NCBI GenBank assembly: GCA_934277695.1
Contig: CAKQVG010000002.1
Coordinates: 1-64,000, forward strand
Origin: CAG-238 sp934277695
GTDB lineage: Bacteria > Bacillota > Clostridia > Peptostreptococcales > Anaerovoracaceae
Reading direction: 5' to 3'
Length of the DNA stretch: 64,000 nt
This document shows positions 58,400 through 64,000 of the stretch, piece by piece (the first letter of the stretch is position 1; each line of letters starts with the position of its first letter). The notes under the pieces were generated by a model. The model was not told the origin of the DNA and made no database searches. It saw only the letters and a list, made by a program, of their open reading frames with translations. A program made the translations under genes and the position numbers.

Positions 58400-58735
58400 G
58401 AAAATAGGAAAAAGCGCAAAAGATTTTGGATGAGACCCGGCGGCATCTCGGCCTCGGGGCACGGCAGACTGCATGAGAGGATTGACGCCACCGCAGCTTC
58501 GGGGCGCGGCAAAAGAAAAGTTGGACATGGGGTGCGTGCTGGCCGGGGTGTGCAGTGCAGAAGAAAAGTTGGACAAAACAAGGCAATAAGCGAGAAATTA
58601 CAACAAATGACGCTCACGGTGCGGAGAACATGTGTCGAAATTTGTCGAAAGTTGGATTTTTCAGCTAAGCGGAAAAAAAGTCCAATAAAAATGACGTTTG
58701 AGAGACATATTTCTTGGACTTTTTTAAAAGAAGAA
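58400..58735. repeat. Gene-free GC-rich stretch with short repeats
   Basis: No convincing gene lies between rpsT and gpr. The 15-mer AAGAAAAGTTGGACA occurs at 58513-58527 and 58561-58575. TCGGGGC-CGGCA is repeated near 58454 and 58499, a spacing of about 45. A 12-base inverted repeat (AAAAAAGTCCAA 58674-58685, TTGGACTTTTTT 58714-58725) closes the stretch and could act as a loose terminator. Confidence 0.6.
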
Positions 58736-58742
58736 TGATTTT

Positions 58743-58773
58743 GTACAACTTTTCGCAAAAATTACACATTATA
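58743..58773 (+). promoter_or_regulatory. Possible forespore (sigma G) promoter of gpr
   Basis: CATTATA (58767-58773) fits the sigma-G -10 consensus CATWHTA; the -35 GTACA (58743-58747) is a partial match 19 bases upstream. gpr is a known sigma F/G target in Bacillus. Confidence 0.3.
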
Positions 58774-58831
58774 CATCTTGAAAGAGGTGAAAAGAAAGAT
58801 TGCATGCAAACTGAGAGGAGAATACGAAGAA

Positions 58832-59800
58832 ATGAATTACAGAACAGACCTTGCCGTCGAGCTTGATGAGATGCTCACGGCGGCATGCCGCGGAAGCCAC
58901 GGAAGCAGCGGGGCAGAGGCGGGTGCGCCCGCCCGCAACATAACCGGATATATCAAAAAACAGTCGCAGGTTGATGAGGACATTTCGGTCATCGATATTG
59001 AAATTACAGACGAAGAAGGCGAGCACGCATTCGGAAAACCCAGAGGACGATATGTGACGCTGGAAGTTCAGGGCGTCATTGAGCAAAGGAACGGCATAAA
59101 GGAGAGAGCCGCCGCAGCTTTGGCGGATGAGCTCGCCAAATTTGTCAAGCATGATTATTATCTCAGGGTGCTCGTTGTGGGTCTCGGAAACGAAAAGGTG
59201 ACGCCGGACAGTCTGGGACCGCACACAGCAGACAAGGTGAAGATAACGTCGCACCTTTTTGAAATTTTTGAGTGTGACGGGGACTGGGATTATTCAAATG
59301 TGTGCGGCTTCAACCCCTCCGTCACCGGCATAACCGGGCTTGAAACCGCAGAATTGATAGACAAAGTGGTTTCCCTGGCGAGGCCCGATGTGGTCCTCGC
59401 CATCGATGCCCTTGCCGCAAAGGACATCAAGAGACTCAGCACGACGATTCAGATCTGCGACACGGGCATCATGCCCGGAGCGGGCATGGGAAACCGCCGC
59501 AAAGAAATCAGCAGGAAGACGGTGGGCTGCCCGGTAATCAGCATAGGCGTTCCAACCGTAATCGACGCGCGCACGCTTATCATGGATGCAGCCGAAGAAA
59601 TCAGTGCAGCCGGCGGCGTCACAGAAATCAGTGCAGCCGGCTGCACGCAGGACAAACTGCAAAGTTACCTTGAGGAAGGCAGCTTTGACATGATCGTGAC
59701 ATCCACGGACATCGACGAAATAATCAAGGATTTTGCCGACATTATTTCAAATGCCATAAATATAACCCTGCATCCCGGCATATATTCTAAGGTGAAATAA
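58832..59800 (+). CDS. gpr: Germination protease GPR
   Basis: A 322-residue spore protease that degrades small acid-soluble DNA-binding proteins when the spore germinates. MNYRTDLAVELDE at the start, VVGLGNEKVTPDSLGPHTADKV, ALAAKDIKRLSTTIQI and DTGIMPGAGMGNRRKEIS (in part) are family hallmarks. Residues 256-264 and 265-273 are a tandem duplication (EISAAGGVT, EISAAGCTQ) from a 27-base repeat. The start at 58832 follows GAGAGGAG at eleven bases. Confidence 0.93.
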   Translation: MNYRTDLAVELDEMLTAACRGSHGSSGAEAGAPARNITGYIKKQSQVDEDISVIDIEITDEEGEHAFGKPRGRYVTLEVQGVIEQRNGIKERAAAALADELAKFVKHDYYLRVLVVGLGNEKVTPDSLGPHTADKVKITSHLFEIFECDGDWDYSNVCGFNPSVTGITGLETAELIDKVVSLARPDVVLAIDALAAKDIKRLSTTIQICDTGIMPGAGMGNRRKEISRKTVGCPVISIGVPTVIDARTLIMDAAEEISAAGGVTEISAAGCTQDKLQSYLEEGSFDMIVTSTDIDEIIKDFADIISNAINITLHPGIYSKVK

Positions 59801-59845
59801 AGCCGAAGGGGAACATCCCCGAAGGAAAATAAAGCCGGAGGGGAA
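59795..59845 (+). repeat. Tandem 32-base duplication between gpr and spoIIP
   Basis: The 19-mers at 59795-59813 and 59827-59845 differ at one position. The first includes the gpr stop codon; the second supplies the GGAGGGG ribosome binding site of spoIIP. GGGGA-ACA-TCCCC between them can form a small hairpin. Confidence 0.6.
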
Positions 59846-59852
59846 AGACGAA

Positions 59853-60809
59853 ATGAAAAAAAACTTCGCAAAATTTGTGTTGACCATATATGTTCTGAGC
59901 ACAGCAATATCCTATGCGATCATCCCGAAGGCAGAGATGGGCGAAGGATTTGCGGCAGCTTTTGCGGAGAAAAAATCCGAAATGAATCCCACCAATTTCG
60001 GCATAATGTGCATTTCAGCGGCCTACCCAAACATCGACATCAAGTCGGTCAAGGCTCAGGGCAGCACGCAGGAGGGCGGCATAACGCAGGCGGGAACAAA
60101 ACAGCCCGCAACGCAGGGGAACGGCACAGGAAGCGGAAGCACCGAAAAGTCGAATGTGGAGGTGGTTGTGAACGACTCGGATAAGGACACTAAACCGCGC
60201 GTTTTCGGCAAAGACCCGGTGGTTCTGATTGTCCACACCCACGCGACAGAGTCCTATCTTCCGTCATCCGAGGGCAACTATCACCGCAAGGGCAGACTGA
60301 ATACGGTAAGGGACGCGGGGGATGTTTTGGCAGAAACGCTTGACAAGGAAGGAATCCCATGTGTTCACGATTCCACCCTCCACGACGAAAAATCCTACAA
60401 CCAGGCATACAGCCGTTCCTATGAGACAACAGAGGCTCTGCTCAAAAAATATCCGAGCATCGAGTGCGTCATCGACCTGCACCGAGATGCGGTTCCGGGC
60501 AAAGTATCGGTTGCCACGGTCTCCATCGGCGGCAAAAAGTGTGCGAAATACTCCTATGTCGTGAGCAACGCCGTGGAAACATACGCGAGCAATCTGTCTT
60601 TTGTGCGCAAGATGAACGAGACTGCGACGAAAAATTATGACGGATTTACGGGAAACATTCTGGAGAGGGGCTACCGTTACAATCAAAACCTTTCCTCTAA
60701 ATACATGCTCCTTGAAATCGGCTACAATCGAAACGATATCGAGGAGGTACGCAATACTGCGGAATACTTCGGAAAAATACTGGCGGAGACGCTCAAGAAA
60801 GGAAATTAA
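59853..60809 (+). CDS. spoIIP: Stage II sporulation protein P (peptidoglycan amidase/endopeptidase)
   Basis: A 318-residue exported cell wall hydrolase that with SpoIID and SpoIIM drives engulfment of the forespore. An N-terminal hydrophobic segment (about 7-25) anchors it, a Gly/Thr/Ser-rich linker spans about 68-105, and the catalytic domain has VLIVHTHATESYLP (zinc His and Glu) and VIDLHRDA, with EIGYNRNDIEE near the end. Follows gpr by 52 bases, the conserved gpr-spoIIP order. Confidence 0.92.
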   Translation: MKKNFAKFVLTIYVLSTAISYAIIPKAEMGEGFAAAFAEKKSEMNPTNFGIMCISAAYPNIDIKSVKAQGSTQEGGITQAGTKQPATQGNGTGSGSTEKSNVEVVVNDSDKDTKPRVFGKDPVVLIVHTHATESYLPSSEGNYHRKGRLNTVRDAGDVLAETLDKEGIPCVHDSTLHDEKSYNQAYSRSYETTEALLKKYPSIECVIDLHRDAVPGKVSVATVSIGGKKCAKYSYVVSNAVETYASNLSFVRKMNETATKNYDGFTGNILERGYRYNQNLSSKYMLLEIGYNRNDIEEVRNTAEYFGKILAETLKKGN

Positions 60810-60820
60810 AGAGAAGAAAA

Positions 60821-60973
60821 ATGAAAAATTTTTGGGAATGTGTGCTGATTGCGATGCTTTTTTTCGCGGCGACAACGGCACTTTTGCATGTGGATGAACA
60901 AGCGGCACGAAGATGCGGATATGAAGAAGCATTTTCGGCAAAAAAAGTTGAAATTTTCCAACATATGCATTAA
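60821..60973 (+). CDS. Small membrane protein after spoIIP
   Basis: A 50-residue open frame beginning MKNFWECVLIAMLFFAATTA, with one hydrophobic helix at the N-terminus and a short charged tail ending QHMH. It starts 11 bases after spoIIP with a modest AGAGAAG site. Codon use is like the neighbours. Not recognised; the position suggests a sporulation-linked role. Confidence 0.5.
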   Translation: MKNFWECVLIAMLFFAATTALLHVDEQAARRCGYEEAFSAKKVEIFQHMH

Positions 60974-61051
60974 AATATACTATGAGTAAATATGCTCAAA
61001 CGAAAAACATAAGAAAAAACAAAATTAAAGACAACAGAGGAAAACACAAGT

Positions 61052-62860
61052 ATGGATTATCAGAAATATATAAGAAATTTCAGCATTATCGCGCATATCG
61101 ACCACGGCAAATCGACGCTGGCGGACAGGCTCATCGAAAAGACCGGCCTTGTTGCGGAGCGCGACATGAAAGAGCAATTTTTGGACAATATGGACCTGGA
61201 AAGAGAGAGGGGAATCACCATCAAGCTGCAGACGACTCGTCTTGTATACAAGGCAAAGGACGGCAATGAATACATTTACAACCTCATCGACACCCCGGGC
61301 CACGTGGACTTTACATATGAGGTTTCGCGTTCGCTTGCGGCATGCGAGGGAGCGGTGCTTGTCGTGGATGCAACGCAGGGCGTGGAAGCACAGACACTTG
61401 CGAATGTGTACCTTGCGCTGGACGAAAATCTTGAGATTCTGCCGGTACTGAACAAAATCGACCTTGCCTCGGCAAGACCGGATGAGTGCAAAGAAGAAAT
61501 CGAAGAAATCATCGGCCTGGATGCCCAGGACGCACCGCTGGTATCCGCAAAGACGGGACTTGGGGTCGAGGAACTTCTCGAACGCATCATCGATGCGATT
61601 CCGGCACCGGAGGGCGATGAAAACGGCAAGCTCAAGGCACTGATTTTTGACTCAAAATACGATAACTATCTGGGCGTAATCATTTATGCCAGAATCAAGG
61701 ATGGCAGCGTGAAGAAGGGCGACATCATACGCCTCATGGCAACGAACAAAAAATATGAGGTTACGGAAGTCGGAATCTGCGCACCGAATCTCATCCCGAC
61801 CAAACAGCTCAAGGCCGGCGAGGTAGGGTATATCTGTGCTTCAATCAAACAGGTCGCCGACGCCAGAGTCGGTGATACCATCACACTTGACGCCGATCCT
61901 GCGGACGAGCCGCTTCCGGGCTACAAGAAAGTCCAGTCCATGGTTTACTGCGGAATCTACCCGGCAGAGGGGGAAAAATACGAGAGTGTAAAGGATGCGC
62001 TCGAAAAACTTCAGGTTAACGATGCAGCGTTTAACTTTGAGCCGGAGACATCGCAGGCACTCGGCTATGGATTCCGATGCGGTTTCCTGGGACTTTTGCA
62101 CATGGAAATCATCGTCGAAAGACTGGAAAGAGAATTCAATCTCGGCGTTATTACCACATCGCCGAGCGTTATCTATAAGGTTGTAAAGACGGACGGCACG
62201 GTTGAAATGCTTCAGAATCCGTCGAATCTTCCGACACCGCAGGAAATCGATCACATTGAAGAGCCGATGGTAAAAGCGAACATCATGATTCCGAACGATT
62301 ATGTGGGAAGCATTATGGAACTTTGTCAGCAGAGAAGAGGCACGATGCTTCATATGGAATACATTACGCCGACCAGAGTTCAGCTGCATTATGACATGCC
62401 GCTCAACGAAGTTATTTACGATTTCTTCGACGCACTGAAATCCAAGACGCGCGGCTACGGCTCACTCGAATACGAATTTGACCGATACGAAAAGTCGCAG
62501 CTTGTAAAGCTCGACATCATGCTGAACAAGGAACTTGTGGACGCATTCTCCATGATTGTGCACGAGTCCGAGGCTTATCAGCGCGGCAGATTTGTCTGTG
62601 AAAAGCTCAAAGGAATTATTCCGATGCATCAGTTTGAGGTGCCGATTCAGGCGGCAATCGGACAGAAAGTTATTGCCCGCGAGACCGTAAGGGCATACCG
62701 TAAGGACGTAATCGCAAAATGCTACGGCGGCGACATTTCCAGAAAGAAGAAGCTGCTCGAAAAGCAAAAAGAAGGCAAGAAGCGCATGCGTCAGTTCGGA
62801 ACGGTTGAAGTGCCGCAGGAAGCTTTCACGGCAGTTCTCAAGTATGACGACAACAAATAG
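61052..62860 (+). CDS. lepA: Elongation factor 4
   Basis: A 602-residue translational GTPase that acts on stalled or freshly assembled ribosomes. G1 AHIDHGKSTLADRL, G3 DTPGHVDF and G4 NKIDLA are intact, and the LepA-specific C-terminal part includes SRKKKLLEKQKEGKKRMRQ. Length is standard. It lies between spoIIP and hemW, as in most Firmicutes. Confidence 0.97.
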   Translation: MDYQKYIRNFSIIAHIDHGKSTLADRLIEKTGLVAERDMKEQFLDNMDLERERGITIKLQTTRLVYKAKDGNEYIYNLIDTPGHVDFTYEVSRSLAACEGAVLVVDATQGVEAQTLANVYLALDENLEILPVLNKIDLASARPDECKEEIEEIIGLDAQDAPLVSAKTGLGVEELLERIIDAIPAPEGDENGKLKALIFDSKYDNYLGVIIYARIKDGSVKKGDIIRLMATNKKYEVTEVGICAPNLIPTKQLKAGEVGYICASIKQVADARVGDTITLDADPADEPLPGYKKVQSMVYCGIYPAEGEKYESVKDALEKLQVNDAAFNFEPETSQALGYGFRCGFLGLLHMEIIVERLEREFNLGVITTSPSVIYKVVKTDGTVEMLQNPSNLPTPQEIDHIEEPMVKANIMIPNDYVGSIMELCQQRRGTMLHMEYITPTRVQLHYDMPLNEVIYDFFDALKSKTRGYGSLEYEFDRYEKSQLVKLDIMLNKELVDAFSMIVHESEAYQRGRFVCEKLKGIIPMHQFEVPIQAAIGQKVIARETVRAYRKDVIAKCYGGDISRKKKLLEKQKEGKKRMRQFGTVEVPQEAFTAVLKYDDNK

Positions 62861-62902
62861 CGGCAGGAATGCCGCGGCGGATGAATAAGGCAAAGTAAGA
62901 AT

Positions 62903-64000
62903 ATGCAGACAGATAACACGAGAGGAATCTACATTCATATACCGTTTTGCATGAGCAAATGCCCGTACTGTGATTTTTACTCGGTGCCCGGCGCGAAGCC
63001 CGGGAAGATTGAAGCCTTTGCAGCAGCACTGGAAAACGAGATTGATTTTTATGCGGAAAGATATGCCGAAAAGACAATCGAAAGCATTTACTTCGGCGGC
63101 GGAACGCCCGGACTTCTCAGCGAAAACCGGTTTGCGGGCCTTATGGATGCTCTGCGGGCGAAATTCAGGTTCGAACAGGATGCGGAGGTGAGCATGGAAG
63201 TGAACCCAGCAGCGGTAACTGAGGACAAGCTGCGTGCGTTTCGCAAGGCGGGGCTTAACCGGCTCAGCATTGGCGCACAGTCTTTTGACGATGCAGTGTT
63301 GAAAATTCTGGGGCGAATCCACAAGGCAGGGCAGATTACAGAGACCGTAACCGCTGCAAGAAATGCGGGAATCGACAATTTGAGCCTCGACTTGATGTTC
63401 GGCATTTCCGGGCAGACGCTCGAAAGCTGGGAGAAGAGCGTGGAGGCGGCGATCGCAGCCCGCCCCGAACATATATCGCTGTACAGTCTCGAAATCATGG
63501 ACAACACAAGGTTCGCAAGGGACTGCGACAAGGGAATCTATCCTCAGACCACGGAAGAGGATGACAGGAAAATGTATAAAATTTCCCTGGAAATGATGGA
63601 TGCGGCAGGATACAGGCAGTACGAAATTTCCAATGCCGCAAAGCCGGGATACGAGTGCAGGCACAACCTGCGTTATTGGAGCATGGGAGAGTACATGGGA
63701 CTGGGTCCGTCGGCCCACTCCTTTCTGAACGGAACCCGTTATGCGAACATCCCGGATGTTGACGCGTACATTCTGAGCGGCGGGAAACCCGAGGTGTGTG
63801 ATTATACGGTCAATACGCAGAGCGATAATATAAGTGAATATATTTTTACGGGACTTCGAAAAACCGCGGGAATTGACAAGGCGAATTTTCGCGACAAGTT
63901 TGGCAGGGATATATGGGATTTTTATCCGGAAGAAAAAAAGAAATTTACCATTTTTGTAAGCGGAGGATTCGCCGAAGAAGATGAAACTTCGCTTCGGCTT
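62903..64000 (+). CDS. hemW: Radical SAM heme chaperone HemW (3' end beyond the window)
   Basis: 366 codons are visible without a stop. The radical SAM cluster motif is in CMSKCPYCDFY (about 20-30), followed by IYFGGGTPGLL, NRLSIGAQSFDD and DLMFGISGQT, and the HemW/HemN-like domain with ECRHNLRYWSMGEYMGLGPSAHS. Proteins of this type were long called oxygen-independent coproporphyrinogen III oxidase-like; they insert heme. The full protein is normally about 375-390 residues, so only the end is missing. hrcA-grpE-dnaK would be expected next. Confidence 0.93.
   Translation, partial: MQTDNTRGIYIHIPFCMSKCPYCDFYSVPGAKPGKIEAFAAALENEIDFYAERYAEKTIESIYFGGGTPGLLSENRFAGLMDALRAKFRFEQDAEVSMEVNPAAVTEDKLRAFRKAGLNRLSIGAQSFDDAVLKILGRIHKAGQITETVTAARNAGIDNLSLDLMFGISGQTLESWEKSVEAAIAARPEHISLYSLEIMDNTRFARDCDKGIYPQTTEEDDRKMYKISLEMMDAAGYRQYEISNAAKPGYECRHNLRYWSMGEYMGLGPSAHSFLNGTRYANIPDVDAYILSGGKPEVCDYTVNTQSDNISEYIFTGLRKTAGIDKANFRDKFGRDIWDFYPEEKKKFTIFVSGGFAEEDETSLRL

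Noticed and set aside
58364..58738. 124-codon plus-strand frame between rpsT and gpr
   Set aside because: Composition is extremely Arg/Lys-rich, it starts inside the rpsT promoter, and it spans the repeats; no ribosome binding site.
62462..63718. Long open frame (418 codons) on the minus strand
   Set aside because: Exact antisense of lepA and hemW, both with clear family motifs; the translation is Arg/His/Cys-rich and unlike any family.
1..64000. rRNA, tRNA, tmRNA, CRISPR arrays, prophage
   Set aside because: Looked for and not recognised anywhere in the window; a tRNA scan would be needed to exclude an isolated tRNA.

Overview
The window reads as chromosomal DNA of a low-to-mid GC Gram-positive, endospore-forming anaerobe of the class Clostridia. 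The basis is strong AGGAGG-type ribosome binding sites, spore genes (spoVAC-spoVAD-spoVAE, gpr, spoIIP), a GTP-type PEP carboxykinase, a B12-riboswitch ECF transporter, and the Firmicutes gene orders tig-clpP-clpX-lon-engB and rpsT/gpr-spoIIP-lepA-hemW. An Anaerovoracaceae-like placement is only a guess. No rRNA, tRNA, CRISPR array or prophage was recognised.

Layout. 1-70: terminus of an IS3-like insertion sequence running off the left edge. 223-6993: serA facing away from serC-apgM-dacF-uvrC, with two promoters mirrored in one palindrome. 7054-12735: DUF1292 protein, B12 riboswitch plus terminator, ECF T / fused A-A / S genes, a Cys-rich protein, dapB and a CYTH protein. 12863-24935: protein quality control (tig, clpP, clpX, lon, engB), hpt, pduL, membrane protein, DJ-1, PHP, beta-CASP MBL protein, udk. 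24936-25333: gene-free DNA with hairpins and a direct repeat. 25364-28340: mscL-maf opposite spoVACDE. 28355-29668: a DUF4143 ATPase with its own promoter bracketed by repeats. 29822-37822: a cell-surface polymer locus (CDP-glycerol transferase, two ATP-grasp proteins, nucleotidyltransferase, TagGH-like exporter, LCP ligase). 37913-39658: a threonyl-tRNA synthetase without TGS domain. 39729-46714: a sigma-54 controlled peptide-use cluster. 46964-48850: rpsB-tsf. 49018-51429: broken DUF1805 gene, a DUF3990 ADP-ribosyltransferase-like pair, DUF4317. 51624-57845: M24 aminopeptidase, pckG, deoD and a MurF-like ligase fused to leucine-rich repeats. 58008-64000: rpsT, gpr, spoIIP, a small membrane protein, lepA, and hemW running off the right edge.

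The strongest candidates for undescribed biology are two. (1) The 39.7-46.7 kb cluster: a sigma-54 activator overlaps a gene for a cytoplasmic class A beta-lactamase-like protein whose catalytic Ser is Gly and whose KTG is QTG; after a terminator come a textbook -24/-12 promoter with two upstream dyads and then dipeptidase, amino acid permease and transglutaminase-like genes. This suggests a peptide-sensing switch built on a dead penicillin-binding fold. (2) The 29.8-37.8 kb locus, which joins teichoic-acid-type synthesis and export to sugar-transfer ATP-grasp enzymes, one of them a tandem protein whose N-terminal half has lost its catalytic residues.

Functions were assigned by reading motifs, without database searches; promoters and terminators are pattern calls.
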